Below the pieces are notes generated by a model. That model saw only the letters and a list, made by a program, of their open reading frames with translations, did no database searches and was not told where the DNA came from. Source: 70-18 sp041691815 (GTDB lineage: Bacteria > Pseudomonadota > Alphaproteobacteria > Acetobacterales > Acetobacteraceae). Taken from it: 43,278 nucleotides of DNA. Made by a program: the position numbers and the translations under genes. The stretch lies in the NCBI GenBank assembly GCA_041691815.1, contig JBEPTZ010000025.1, positions 1 through 43,278 of the forward strand. Direction: 5' to 3'. Positions 16,790 through 25,348 of this stretch are shown piece by piece. The first letter of the stretch is position 1. Every line of letters begins with the position of its first letter.

Positions 16790-18550
16790 TTACACCCTTG
16801 CCGCCGCGGGTTTGTCGAGTTTGGTCTGGCGCATGATGTACCATTGCTGGATGATGGTCAGTGTGTTGTTCCAGCTCCAGTAGATCACCAGGCCAGCCGG
16901 GAAGTTGGCCAGCATGAAGACGAAGATCAGTGGCATGAACTGGAACAGTTTGGCCTGGATCGGGTCGGGCGGGGCGGGGTTCAGTTTCTGCTGGAAATAC
17001 ATGGTGAAGCCCATGATCACCGGCCAGGCGCCGAGGTGCAGGAACGGGGCGATCTGGGTGGGGTCGAACGGCAGCAGGCCGAACAGGTTGAAGACGTTGG
17101 TGGGGTCGATCGCCGAGAGGTCGCGGATCCAGCCGAAGAATGGCGCGTGGCGCATCTCGATGGTGACGTAGATCACCTTGTAGAGCGAGAAGAACACCGG
17201 AATCTGGATGAAGATCGGCAGGCAGCCGGCGGCCGGGTTGACCTTCTCGGCCTTGTAGAGGGCCATGATCGCCGGTTGCAGCTTGGCCTTGTCGTCGGCG
17301 TATTGCTCGCGCAGCGCGGTCATTTTCGGGCCGAGCAGCTTCATCTTGCTCATCGAGCGGTAGGATTTGTTGGCCAGCGGGTAGAACAGGCCTTTCACCA
17401 CCAGGGTGAAGGCCATGATGGCGAGGCCGAAATTACCGAGGATGTGGTTGAACCAGTCGATGGCGTAGAAGAACGGCTTGGTGATGAAGAAGAACCAGCC
17501 CCAGTCCACCGCGTAGCTGAACAGCGGGATGTGGCCGTTTTCCTCGTAGGAATTGAGCAGGTGGACTTCCTTGGCGCCGGTGAACACGCGGCTGACCAGG
17601 GTGCTGTCGCCGTGCGGGGCGACGGTGGTGGGGTCTTTGGCGACGTAGTCGACCTGGTAGCGGTCGGTGCCGTTCTCGACGATGTGGCGGAAGCTGGTGG
17701 TGACCTGCTTCTGCTGGTCGGGGATCAGCGCGATCAGCCAGTATTTGTCGGTGATGCCGGCCCAGCCGCCGGTGCCGGTGTTCTCCAGCGCGACGCCGTT
17801 GTGCTTCTCGCCGTCGGACTTGGTGACCTTGTAGGTGAGCTCGTGCAGGGTGCCGTCGAGCACGCCGAGCAGGCCTTCGTGCAGCAGGTAGTAGCCGGCG
17901 ACCTCGGGGGTGTAGTCGCGGCGGATGCGGGCCCAGGGGAGCAACGCGACGGGGGCGTCGGTGGCGTTGCGCACGGTCTGGGTGATCGAGAACATGAAGT
18001 TCTGGTCGACGGTGATGCCGAGGTCGAAGGTGAGGCCCTCGCCGTTGTTCCAGGACAGGTGGGCGGTCTTGCCGGGGGCGATCTCGCCGGTGCCGGTCCA
18101 GAGGGTGTCGCCGTTGGGCAGCTTGGCCTTGGTGCCGTCGGCGGCGGTCCAGCCGAACTGGACGAAATACGGCTGCGCCTTGGAGCGCGGCTCCAGGATG
18201 CGGACCAGCGGGCTGTTCTTCGCGGTGGTCTCGCGGTAGTTGCGCAGCACCACGTCGTCGAGCCGGGCGCCGAGCAGGCTGAGGCTGCCCTCGACGCGGG
18301 GGCCGGCGATCTGCAGCCGCGGGACGTTGGCGGGGACCGGCTGGTCGGTGGCGCCCGGCGGGGTGCCGGTGGGGCCGGAGATGACGGTGGCGGCGGTGGC
18401 CGGAGCGGCAGGGGTCGGCGTCGCCGGGCTGGTGGCGGCCGGGGTGTTGGCGGTCTGGACCGGCGCCGGGTGACGCGGCTGCAGCGCCTCGAAACCGAAC
18501 AGGATGGCGAGGGAGATCGCGATCGCCAGGATCAGGCGTTTCTGGTCCAT
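16790..18550 (-). CDS. yidC: Membrane protein insertase YidC
   Basis: YidC (Oxa1 family) inserts and folds inner-membrane proteins alone or with SecYEG. The 586-residue product begins MDQKRLILAIAISLAILFGF, the first membrane helix. A low-complexity Ala/Pro/Thr linker and the large periplasmic domain (to about residue 350) follow. The conserved five-helix core has FGLAIMAFTLVVKGLFYPL, the cytoplasmic loop SYRSMSKMKLLGPKM with GCLPIFIQIPVFFSLYKVI, and the last helices MPLIFVFMLANFPAGLVIYW. A basic C-terminus follows. ATG 18550 overlaps the yidD stop (TGATG), so the longer in-frame ATG 18775 is rejected. It is part of the rpmH operon. Confidence 0.97.
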   Translation of the reverse strand: MDQKRLILAIAISLAILFGFEALQPRHPAPVQTANTPAATSPATPTPAAPATAATVISGPTGTPPGATDQPVPANVPRLQIAGPRVEGSLSLLGARLDDVVLRNYRETTAKNSPLVRILEPRSKAQPYFVQFGWTAADGTKAKLPNGDTLWTGTGEIAPGKTAHLSWNNGEGLTFDLGITVDQNFMFSITQTVRNATDAPVALLPWARIRRDYTPEVAGYYLLHEGLLGVLDGTLHELTYKVTKSDGEKHNGVALENTGTGGWAGITDKYWLIALIPDQQKQVTTSFRHIVENGTDRYQVDYVAKDPTTVAPHGDSTLVSRVFTGAKEVHLLNSYEENGHIPLFSYAVDWGWFFFITKPFFYAIDWFNHILGNFGLAIMAFTLVVKGLFYPLANKSYRSMSKMKLLGPKMTALREQYADDKAKLQPAIMALYKAEKVNPAAGCLPIFIQIPVFFSLYKVIYVTIEMRHAPFFGWIRDLSAIDPTNVFNLFGLLPFDPTQIAPFLHLGAWPVIMGFTMYFQQKLNPAPPDPIQAKLFQFMPLIFVFMLANFPAGLVIYWSWNNTLTIIQQWYIMRQTKLDKPAAARV

Positions 18551-18822
18551 CAGGAGGAGGTCCGGGGTGCGTGTGGATGGGCGGGAGAGGCCGGGTCGGG
18601 AGCGGGTGGCGGTGGGTCGTAGCCGCCTTCGTGCCAGGGATTGCAGCGCAGGATGCGGCGCGCGGTGAGGGCGCTGCCGCGCAGCGCGCCGTGGCTGGCC
18701 AGCACCGCCAGCGCGTAGTGGCTGCAACTGGGTTCGTAGCGGCAGTTGGCGCCGATCACCGGGCGGATGGTCCATTGATAGGCGGTGACGGCGCCGGACA
18801 GCACGGCGGCGGCGGGGGTCAT
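18550..18822 (-). CDS. yidD: Membrane protein insertion efficiency factor YidD
   Basis: This is a small 90-residue membrane-associated protein that assists YidC-dependent insertion. The family core is clear: AYQWTIRPVIGANCRYEPSC then SHYALAVLASHG and RRILRCNPWHEGGYDPPP. A proline- and alanine-rich tail follows. It overlaps rnpA by 4 bases (ATGA) and shares one base with the yidC start, so the three are translationally coupled. Confidence 0.96.
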   Translation of the reverse strand: MTPAAAVLSGAVTAYQWTIRPVIGANCRYEPSCSHYALAVLASHGALRGSALTARRILRCNPWHEGGYDPPPPAPDPASPAHPHAPRTSS

Positions 18823-19226
18823 GCGGTGACCCCGAGCTTGGCCAGGGCGCGGCGGAGGTCGTCGGTGAGGTCGGTGAAGGCGCGCTTGCGGGTGGCGTCG
18901 CGGCCGATCAGAACCAGGTCGACGCCGTGCAGCGGATGGTCGCGCAGCAGCAGCCGGGCGGCCTCCTTCAGGCGGCGGCGGGTGCGGTTGCGGATGACCG
19001 CGTTGCCGACCTTCTTGGTCACCGTGAAGCCGAGGCGGGCGGGGCCGGCATCGGCGCGCGGCAGCGCTTGCAGTACCAGGCCATGCACCGGGGCGCGGCG
19101 GCCCTGGCGGGCGACGCGGAGGAATTCGGCGCGGCGTTTCAGGCGGAGCGGCGCCCGGTTTTCAGGTGCCTGATTGTCGGGGACCCGATTGTCAGAAACC
19201 GGGGACCTGTGGGGTTCCACCGGCAC
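18819..19226 (-). CDS. rnpA: Ribonuclease P protein component
   Basis: RnpA is the basic protein subunit that helps RNase P RNA process tRNA 5' ends. The signature GFTVTKKVGNAVIRNRTRRR with LKEAARLL is intact, preceded by LKRRAEFLRVARQGRR. GTG 19226, 17 bases after the rpmH stop, gives a 135-residue protein of normal size; GTG 19220 is equally possible. A much longer in-frame ORF from ATG 19625 would run through rpmH out of frame and is rejected. The gene belongs to the rpmH operon and overlaps yidD. Confidence 0.93.
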   Translation of the reverse strand: MPVEPHRSPVSDNRVPDNQAPENRAPLRLKRRAEFLRVARQGRRAPVHGLVLQALPRADAGPARLGFTVTKKVGNAVIRNRTRRRLKEAARLLLRDHPLHGVDLVLIGRDATRKRAFTDLTDDLRRALAKLGVTA

Positions 19227-19243
19227 GCGAGGCGCCCGCCGGG

Positions 19244-19378
19244 TCAGGCCGAGAGCCGCTTGCGGCCCTTGGCACGGCGGTTGGTGATGACCTTGCGGCC
19301 GCCGACGGTCTCCATGCGGCTGCGAAAGCCGTGGCGGCGCTTGCGGACCAGCTTCGACGGTTGATACGTGCGCTTCAC
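19244..19378 (-). CDS. rpmH: 50S ribosomal protein L34
   Basis: The 44-residue product begins KRTYQPSKLVRKRRHGFRSR and continues METVGGRKVITNRRAKGRKR before the final LSA, a textbook L34. It is too short for usual ORF cut-offs. The start is GTG 19378 behind a GGAGAG ribosome site. It is the first gene of the rpmH-rnpA-yidD-yidC-yihA operon, about 125 bases downstream of a good promoter. Confidence 0.97.
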   Translation of the reverse strand: MKRTYQPSKLVRKRRHGFRSRMETVGGRKVITNRRAKGRKRLSA

Positions 19379-19508
19379 GACACTCTCCAATATGGCCTAG
19401 AACGCACCGGCGCATTGGTTCCGGCTGATCCGCGGGAATCGGCGCGGGCCGTGGGAACGCAACGCATCGGCGCGGCGCCCCGATATGAGGCGCCGATGCA
19501 GGGGCCGG

Positions 19509-19538
19509 CTTATAGGGGGGGTGCGGGGCGCCCGTCAA
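19509..19538 (-). promoter_or_regulatory. Predicted sigma-70 promoter of the rpmH operon
   Basis: On the minus strand, -35 TTGACG (19538-19533) and -10 TATAAG (19514-19509) are separated by 18 bases, five of six and four to five of six matches to consensus. Transcription would start near 19502, leaving a 5' leader of about 120 bases before the rpmH GTG. No other comparable site was seen in this 240-base gap. Confidence 0.65.
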
Positions 19539-19617
19539 CCGCGTTGGCGGTTTGTTGGGGGCTGAGTCTGTTACATCGCAGCAAGTTGGGTACATTGCAG
19601 CAAGTCGGGATGATCGG

Positions 19618-20319
19618 ATGACCATGGCCAGGCGCCTGCTGCCGTTGCTGCTGCTGCTGGCCGTGCTGGGCGGCGGCTATGCGCTGGGGGTGCAGCATTG
19701 GCTGAGCTGGCAGGCGCTGGCGGCGCGGCAGGCGGAGCTGCATCAGGCGGTGGTGGCGCGGCCGGTGGCGGCGGCGGGGCTGTATGTGCTGGTGTATGCG
19801 GCAGCGGTGGCGGTGTCGTTCCCTGGGGCGGTGGTGCTGACGATCGCCGGCGGGCTGCTGTTCGGGGTGGTGGAGGGCACGGTACTGGCGGTGAGCGGGG
19901 CGACGCTGGGGGCGGTGGTGTTCTTCGTGGCCGCCCGCACCGCGCTGCAGCCGCTGCTGGCGCGGCGATTTGGCGCGCTGCTGGAGCGGCTGCGGCCGGG
20001 GATGGAGCGCAATGGCTTCTCCTATGTGCTGGCGTTGCGGCTGGTGCCGGTGGTGCCGTTCTGGCTGATCAATATCGCCGCGGCGCTGGGCGGGGTGCGG
20101 CTGTCGGCGTTCGCGCTGGCGACGCTGCTGGGGATTGTTCCGGCCGGCGCGGTTTATGCCTCGGTTGGGGCCGGGATCGGCGGCGTGCTGGCGGCGGGTG
20201 GGCGGCCGGATGTGTCGGTGATCCTGTCGCCGCCGGTGCTGCTGCCGCTGCTCGGGCTGGCGGTGCTGGCGGTGCTGCCGCAGGGCTGGCGCTGGTGGAA
20301 GGGGCGGGCCGATGCCTGA
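19618..20319 (+). CDS. TVP38/TMEM64 family (VTT/DedA-like) inner-membrane protein
   Basis: This 233-residue polytopic protein has an N-terminal helix (LLPLLLLLAVLGGGYALGV), then the VTT domain with VSFPGAVVLTIAGGLLFGVV and GATLGAVVFFVAAR. The conserved LRLVPVVPFWLINIAA and two C-terminal helices follow. Homologues are implicated in lipid scrambling or envelope physiology; the substrate is unknown. ATG 19618 (or 19624) fits the membrane N-terminus better than ATG 19552. It overlaps the next gene, a mercuric-reductase-like flavoprotein, by 8 bases. This pairing recurs in bacteria and suggests a functional link. Confidence 0.9.
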   Translation: MTMARRLLPLLLLLAVLGGGYALGVQHWLSWQALAARQAELHQAVVARPVAAAGLYVLVYAAAVAVSFPGAVVLTIAGGLLFGVVEGTVLAVSGATLGAVVFFVAARTALQPLLARRFGALLERLRPGMERNGFSYVLALRLVPVVPFWLINIAAALGGVRLSAFALATLLGIVPAGAVYASVGAGIGGVLAAGGRPDVSVILSPPVLLPLLGLAVLAVLPQGWRWWKGRADA

Positions 20320-21727
20320 CTACGACCTGGCGGTGATCGGGGCGGGGGCGGCCGGGCTGTCGGTGACGGCGGTGGCGGCGCAGCTGGGGCTGCGGGTGGC
20401 GCTGATCGAGCGCGGGGCGATGGGCGGGGATTGCCTGAACACCGGCTGCGTGCCGAGCAAGGCGCTGCTGGCGGCGGCGCATGCGGCGCAGGATGCGGCG
20501 GCGGCCGGGCGGTTCGGGGTGCGGGCGTCGGTGGCGGTGGATTGGGAAGATGTGCGGGTGCATGTGCGGGGGGTGATCGAGGCGATCGCGCCGCTGGATT
20601 CGGCAGAGCGGTTTTCCGCGTTGGGGGCGGTGGTGCTGCGCGGCCAGGCGCGGTTCGCGGGGCGCGATGCGCTGGAGGTGGCCGGGGTCGGGCGGCTCAC
20701 CGCGCGGCGGATCGTGGTGGCGGCCGGCGGGCGGGCGGCGGTGCCGGCGATTCCGGGGCTCGCTCGGGTGCCGTATCTGACTAACGCGACATTGTTCGAT
20801 CTGGCCGAGCGGCCGGCGCATCTTCTGATCCTCGGCGGCGGGCCGATCGGGCTGGAGATGGCGCAGGCGCATGCCGGGCTGGGCTGCCGGGTGACGCTGG
20901 TGGAGGCCGGGCGGCTGGCCGGGCGCGAGGATGCGGCGCTGGCCGCAGGGCTGGCGGAGGTGCTGCGCGGCCAGGGTGTCGCGGTGCTGGAGGGTGCCCG
21001 GGTGGCGCGGGTGGAGCCGGGGCCGGTGCTGGTGCTGGAGGACGGGCGGCGGATTTCCGGCAGCCATCTGCTGGTGGCCACCGGACGGGTGGCGAACCTC
21101 GAGGGGCTGGAGCTGGCGGCCGGCGGGGTGCGGGTCAGTGCGGCCGGGATCGCCACCGATGCCGGGCTGCGCAGCCTGAGCAACCGGCTTGTGTTCGCGG
21201 TGGGCGATATCGCCGATCCGGTGGGCATCGGGCCGCGGGCGTTCACCCATGTCGGCAGCTACCATGCCGGCATCGTGGTGCGCCGGGCGCTGTTCCGGCT
21301 GCCGGCGCGGGTGGACTACAGGGCGCTGCCACGGGTGATCTACACCGACCCGGAACTGGCGCAGGTCGGGCTGACCGAGGCGGAGGCGCGCGCTGCCGGC
21401 CATGCGGTGCAGGTGCTGCAATGGCCGATGGCGGAGAACGACCGCGCCCAGGCCGAGCGCCGCACCGGGGGCGTGGTGAAGCTGGTGATCGGCAGGCGCG
21501 GCCGGGTGCTGGGTGCCGGGATGCTGGCGCCGCATGCCGGCGAGATGCTCGGCGCCTGGAGCCTGGCGATCGCCCGGCGGATTCCGCTGTCGGCGATGGC
21601 CGGGATGATCGTGGCGTATCCGACCCTGGCGGAGGCGGGCAAGCGGGCGGCCGGCAGCTATTTCGCGCCGAAGCTGTTCGCCGCGTTGCCGCGCCGGCTG
21701 GTCGGGCTGCTGCGGCATCTGCCATAG
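20312..21727 (+). CDS. Mercuric-reductase-like FAD/NAD(P) disulfide oxidoreductase
   Basis: This 471-residue class I pyridine nucleotide-disulfide oxidoreductase has the FAD-binding GAGAAGLSV at 10-18, the redox-active disulfide C41/C46 in GGDCLNTGCVPSK, the NAD-binding GGGPIGLEMAQ and the second FAD motif VFAVGDIADP. It also has a dimerisation domain. The C-terminal catalytic region reads AYPTLAEAGKR, where dihydrolipoamide dehydrogenases have HPT. A tyrosine thus replaces the catalytic histidine, as in MerA-type enzymes. There is no N-terminal heavy-metal domain and no vicinal C-terminal cysteines, so mercury reduction is doubtful. It overlaps the upstream TVP38 gene by 8 bases. The physiological substrate is unknown. 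Confidence 0.9.
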   Translation: MPDYDLAVIGAGAAGLSVTAVAAQLGLRVALIERGAMGGDCLNTGCVPSKALLAAAHAAQDAAAAGRFGVRASVAVDWEDVRVHVRGVIEAIAPLDSAERFSALGAVVLRGQARFAGRDALEVAGVGRLTARRIVVAAGGRAAVPAIPGLARVPYLTNATLFDLAERPAHLLILGGGPIGLEMAQAHAGLGCRVTLVEAGRLAGREDAALAAGLAEVLRGQGVAVLEGARVARVEPGPVLVLEDGRRISGSHLLVATGRVANLEGLELAAGGVRVSAAGIATDAGLRSLSNRLVFAVGDIADPVGIGPRAFTHVGSYHAGIVVRRALFRLPARVDYRALPRVIYTDPELAQVGLTEAEARAAGHAVQVLQWPMAENDRAQAERRTGGVVKLVIGRRGRVLGAGMLAPHAGEMLGAWSLAIARRIPLSAMAGMIVAYPTLAEAGKRAAGSYFAPKLFAALPRRLVGLLRHLP

Positions 21728-21805
21728 CCTGCGGAATGCGGTTGCAACCGCTGCCACGCCGCCGCACCATCGCGGCATGATCCGCCCGTATCGCAGCACA
21801 CCCGG

Positions 21806-23269
21806 ATGAAGCCGGCACGGTCGCCGGCGCTGCGCCACAGCCTGTCGCGCCGGGTGCTGGGGCTGACGCTGCTGGTGACGCTGCTGACCGAGGCGCTGCT
21901 GTTCATCCCGGCGATCTCGCGCGAGCGGCAGGACTGGCTGGACCAGCGGATTGTTGCCGCCCAGCTGGCGGCGCGGGCGTTGCCGGGCAACAACATGGGC
22001 TTCGCCGGCCGCAACCTGAATCCCTCGGTGCGCGACGACCTGCTGCGGCTGGCCGGCGTGGTGGCGATCCGGCTGCAGGAGCCGGGCCGGCCGATGGTGG
22101 AACTCTCGGTGCGCGGCGCGGTGCAGGCGACGACGCTGCTCGACCTGCGGCAGGAGACGGCGCTGCAGCGGATGACGCGCAGTCTCGGGGCGCTGGCGCG
22201 CCGAGGCGACCGGCTGGTGCTGGTGATGGCGTCGAGCCCCAAGCAGCCTTCGGCACTGCTGTCGGTGGTGCTGAACGAGGGGGTGATGGACCGCCACCTG
22301 CGCAGCGAGGCCGGCGCCATCGCGCTGTCCGGCCTGCTGATCGCCGGGGTAACCGGCCTGCTGGTGTTCGTGCTGCTGGAATGGCTGCTGGTGCGGCCGA
22401 TGCGGCGGCTGATCGACAGCATCGTGGCGTTCCGCGCCGACCCCGAGCGCACGCCGCCGCTGGAGCCGGCCACGGTGACGCCGATGGTGCGCGACGAGAT
22501 GGCGGTGGCGGCGGCGGAATTGGCGGCGATGCAACGCGAATTGCGTGCCGCATTGTGGCGCAATGCCAGGCTGGCGGCGCTGGGCACCGCGGTGGCCAAG
22601 GTGAGCCATGATTTGCGCGGGGCACTCTCCCCTGCCCTGCTGGCCGCCGAGCGGCTGCAATCGCACGCCGACCCGGCGATCGTGCGTACCGGCAACCTGC
22701 TGGCGCAGGCGGTGGAGCGGGCGACCGCGCTGGTGCGCGCGACGCTGGATTTCACCCGCGACTCGCCGCCGCCGCCAGCCCGGGTGCGGGTGCATCTGGG
22801 CCATATGATCGATGAGGCGGCCGACCACGCGGTGGCGGTCAACCGGGCGGTGCGGGTGGAGAACCGGCTGCCGGATAACCTGGTGGTGTTCGCCGACCCG
22901 GCCGGGCTGGTGCGGGCGCTGGGCAATCTGCTGCGCAACGCCGCCCAGGCCGGCGCACGGCAGATCCGCATCACCGCGGAGGCGCCGGTTGCCGCACGCG
23001 TGGCGGTGATCGTCAGCGATGACGGGCCGGGGCTACCGGATGCGGTGCGCGCGGCGCTGTTCCGGCCGTTCGTCAACGGCGGGCGGCAGGGCGGCAGCGG
23101 GCTGGGGCTGGCGATCACCCGCGATCTGCTGCGCGCCCAGGGCGGCGACGTGGAACTGCTGCGCAGCGGCGCGTCCGGCACCGAATTCCGCCTGACCCTG
23201 GTGCTGGACGCCGAGGCGGCCAAGGCGGCGACGAATGAGATTGCCGCGGCCACCGGGCCGGCGGTATAG
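21806..23269 (+). CDS. Membrane sensor histidine kinase with HAMP domain
   Basis: This 487-residue inner-membrane kinase has helix 1 at about 17-38, a periplasmic sensor at 39-170 and helix 2 at about 171-195 (LSGLLIAGVTGLLVFVLLEW). The HAMP linker runs to about 248, and the HisKA box is AKVSHDLRGALSP with H268. The HATPase_c domain shows NLLRNAAQAGA, DDGPGLPD and GSGLGLAI. Both enzymatic modules look intact. No response regulator is adjacent, so it is an orphan kinase or uses a distant partner. It starts 78 bases after the flavoprotein gene. The sensory domain is not recognisable. Confidence 0.92.
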   Translation: MKPARSPALRHSLSRRVLGLTLLVTLLTEALLFIPAISRERQDWLDQRIVAAQLAARALPGNNMGFAGRNLNPSVRDDLLRLAGVVAIRLQEPGRPMVELSVRGAVQATTLLDLRQETALQRMTRSLGALARRGDRLVLVMASSPKQPSALLSVVLNEGVMDRHLRSEAGAIALSGLLIAGVTGLLVFVLLEWLLVRPMRRLIDSIVAFRADPERTPPLEPATVTPMVRDEMAVAAAELAAMQRELRAALWRNARLAALGTAVAKVSHDLRGALSPALLAAERLQSHADPAIVRTGNLLAQAVERATALVRATLDFTRDSPPPPARVRVHLGHMIDEAADHAVAVNRAVRVENRLPDNLVVFADPAGLVRALGNLLRNAAQAGARQIRITAEAPVAARVAVIVSDDGPGLPDAVRAALFRPFVNGGRQGGSGLGLAITRDLLRAQGGDVELLRSGASGTEFRLTLVLDAEAAKAATNEIAAATGPAV

Positions 23270-23298
23270 CCCGGCCATCGAATCGGGAGACGCACCAC

Positions 23299-24063
23299 AT
23301 GCAATGGGACCCCGCGCAATATCTGCGCTACGGCGGCGAACGGCTGCGCCCGGCGCTGGACCTTATGGCGCAGGTGGCGCTGGCAGCACCGGCGCTTGTG
23401 GTCGATCTCGGCTGCGGGGCCGGCAACGTGACCGCCATCCTGAAGCAGCGCTGGCCGGATGCCGAAGTGCTGGGGATCGATTCCTCGGCGGAGATGCTGG
23501 AAAAGGCGCGGGCGCTGGCGCCGGGATGCCGGTTCGAGCAGGGCAGCTTCGGCGACTGGGTGCCGGAGGCGCCGCCGGCGCTGATCTATTCGAACGCGGC
23601 GCTGCACTGGCTGGACGGGCACCAGACGCTGTTCCCGCGGCTGCTGGGGCTACTGGCCAAGGGCGGCGTGCTGGCGGTGCAGATGCCGGGCATGCATGCA
23701 GCACCACTGCGGGCGCTGCAGAACGAGATCGCCGCCAACGGGCCGTGGGCGGACGAGTTGGCCGATGTCGGGTTCGCGCGGCCGATCCTGGAGCTTCCGG
23801 CCTATTGGGACCTGCTGCGGCCGCGCTGTGCGGCGCTGGACATCTGGGAGACCACCTATATGCACGCGCTGCAGGGCGACAACGCCGCGGTGCAATGGGC
23901 GATGGGGACCAGCCTGAAGCCGTTCCTCGACCGGCTCAGCGGCGATCAGCGGGCCGGGTTCCTGGCCGCCTACACCGAGGCGATGGCGGAGGCCTACCCG
24001 CGCCGCGCCGACGGTTCCACCCTCGTGCCGTTCCGGCGGGTGTTCATGGTGGCGACGGTCTGA
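23299..24063 (+). CDS. tam: Trans-aconitate 2-methyltransferase
   Basis: Tam methylates trans-aconitate, a spontaneous isomer that inhibits aconitase, using S-adenosylmethionine in the cytoplasm. The 254-residue protein begins MQWDPAQYLRYGGERLRPAL, characteristic of the family. SAM motif I is VVDLGCGAGNVT (34-45), the acidic end of strand 2 is GIDSSAEML, and SNAALHWLDGH is a family hallmark. ETTYMHAL and the C-terminal VPFRRVFMVA also fit. It starts 29 bases after the kinase gene and may be cotranscribed. A GC-rich double hairpin follows it. Confidence 0.93.
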   Translation: MQWDPAQYLRYGGERLRPALDLMAQVALAAPALVVDLGCGAGNVTAILKQRWPDAEVLGIDSSAEMLEKARALAPGCRFEQGSFGDWVPEAPPALIYSNAALHWLDGHQTLFPRLLGLLAKGGVLAVQMPGMHAAPLRALQNEIAANGPWADELADVGFARPILELPAYWDLLRPRCAALDIWETTYMHALQGDNAAVQWAMGTSLKPFLDRLSGDQRAGFLAAYTEAMAEAYPRRADGSTLVPFRRVFMVATV

Positions 24064-24074
24064 GCCAGGAAGCA

Positions 24075-24128
24075 GCGGGGCGCTGCCCCGCACCCTGCCC
24101 GTCTGTGAAGAATGCGGGGCCGAGCCCC
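24075..24128. terminator. Two GC-rich hairpins between tam and the RidA gene
   Basis: Arms GCGGGGC and GCCCCGC (24075-24091) and arms GGGGC and GCCCC (24116-24128) form two short stems between convergent genes. They probably end transcription from both sides. There is no good T tract, so factor-dependent termination or a REP-like role is possible. The sequence AGGAAGCAGCG before them also precedes the repeat at 32.46 kb. Confidence 0.5.
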
Positions 24129-24193
24129 TGGACCTCTTCGTATGGAGGCGGGAGAAGGCAGCGAAGTTTTGTTGCCGCGCTGCAGCGCCCGGA

Positions 24194-24607
24194 TCAGCCG
24201 CCTTCCGGCTGGCGGATTTCCACCGGCGGGCGGCGGACCACCAGATCGATCTCGACCAGCGCGTCATAGGCCAGCCCGGTGACGCCGATGCAGGTGCGGG
24301 CCGGGCGGCGGTCGGGCGGGAACAGGCTGGCCCAGACGGCGTTGAGGGCGGCGTAGTCGCGCTGGAATTCGGTGAGGTAGATGCGCGCCATCGTCACATG
24401 CTCGAGGCCGAGGCCGAGGCCGGTCAGTACCAGGCGCAGATTGGCGACAACGGCATGGGTCTGTGCTTCGATGCCGCTCGGCAGCACGCCGGGGGCTTCG
24501 GGGGTGTCGGGCATCTGGCCGGTGACGAACACCCAGCCATCCTCCTCGACGGCGTGGCTGAACGGGGCGACCGGGCGGGGGCCGCCCTGGATCATGTGGA
24601 AGCGCAT
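24194..24607 (-). CDS. RidA family (reactive intermediate/imine deaminase-like) protein
   Basis: This 137-residue Rid superfamily protein belongs to a group that hydrolyses enamine/imine intermediates and forms trimers with an arginine in the inter-subunit pocket. R104 (RRPARTCIGV) and E119 (ALVEIDLVV) occupy the conserved positions, after VTGQMPDTP and QTHAVVANLRLVL. The start is ATG 24607 with a GGAG ribosome site; a longer ORF in this frame is out of frame with the upstream SDR and rejected. It is the last gene of the TRAP operon, 5 bases after the SDR, suggesting clean-up in catabolism of the imported acid. Confidence 0.88.
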   Translation of the reverse strand: MRFHMIQGGPRPVAPFSHAVEEDGWVFVTGQMPDTPEAPGVLPSGIEAQTHAVVANLRLVLTGLGLGLEHVTMARIYLTEFQRDYAALNAVWASLFPPDRRPARTCIGVTGLAYDALVEIDLVVRRPPVEIRQPEGG

Positions 24608-24612
24608 GGCGG

Positions 24613-25347
24613 CTATCTCCGTTGGATGCCGGCGGCGAGGAAGCCGCCATCGACCGCCAGCACATGGCCGGTGACGTAGCCGGCGTCGGGGCCGCACAAA
24701 TAGAGCGCGGCGCCGGCGATCTCCTCGGTGGTGGCGTAGCGGCGCAGCGGCAGGGCGGCGTGCCAGACCTCGCGGGCGGCGGCGTCGTGCAGTTCTGCCA
24801 CCAGCGGGGTTTCCACCGGGCCGGGGGCGAGGGCGTTGACCCGGATGCCGTGTGCGGCGAGGTCGACGGCCATCACCTGGGTCAGGTTGACCACGCCGCC
24901 CTTGGAGGCGCCGTAGGCGCTGCGGCCGGTATTGCCACGCAGGCCGGAGACGCTGGCGATGTTGACGATGGCGCTGCCTGGCTGCATCGCCCGGGCGCAG
25001 GCTTGGCCAATCAGGAAGCTGCCGCGCAGGTTGACCGCGATGATCTGGTCGAACAGCTCGACCGGGGTGTCGAGGAACGGAATGTCGCGGGCGATGCCGG
25101 CGCAGTTGACCATCAGGTCGAGCCGGCCGTGGCGGGCGATGATGGCGGCCACCGCGCTGGCGCAACTTGCCGGCTCGGAGACATCCAGCCGCAGCGGGGC
25201 GATCGGGGCGTCGGCCAGTGTGGTGGCGTCGGTGGAGATGTCGCCGGCCACCACCAGCGCACCCTCGGCGGCGAAGCGGGCGGCGATGGCGGCGCCGATG
25301 CCGGACAGGCCGCCGGTGACCAGGGCGATCTTGCCTGCGAGGATCAT
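24613..25347 (-). CDS. SDR family NAD(P)-dependent oxidoreductase (TRAP operon)
   Basis: This 244-residue classical short-chain dehydrogenase has the cofactor motif TGGLSGIG (11-18), the NCAG motif at 81-84, and the catalytic S132, Y145 and K149 (SAYGASK). The helix motif VNALAPGPVETPL and the C-terminal VLAVDGGFLAAG are also present. D36 after the second strand (VVAGDIS) suggests NAD preference. It lies one base after the TRAP permease gene and 5 bases before RidA. It probably oxidises a hydroxy acid imported by the transporter; the substrate cannot be read from the sequence. Confidence 0.92.
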   Translation of the reverse strand: MILAGKIALVTGGLSGIGAAIAARFAAEGALVVAGDISTDATTLADAPIAPLRLDVSEPASCASAVAAIIARHGRLDLMVNCAGIARDIPFLDTPVELFDQIIAVNLRGSFLIGQACARAMQPGSAIVNIASVSGLRGNTGRSAYGASKGGVVNLTQVMAVDLAAHGIRVNALAPGPVETPLVAELHDAAAREVWHAALPLRRYATTEEIAGAALYLCGPDAGYVTGHVLAVDGGFLAAGIQRR

Positions 25348-25348
25348 C

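Noticed and set aside
16715..18622. A 635-codon plus-strand open frame opposite yidC
   Set aside because: It is antisense to a clear YidC and has a low-complexity Val/Gly/Asp composition without recognisable domains.
20069..22828. A 919-codon minus-strand frame opposite the flavoprotein and kinase genes
   Set aside because: It is an Arg/His/Gln-rich antisense shadow; both plus-strand genes have intact catalytic motifs.
24064..24193. Short gap considered for a small RNA or riboswitch
   Set aside because: Only two simple GC hairpins between convergent genes are visible; no conserved RNA architecture was recognised.
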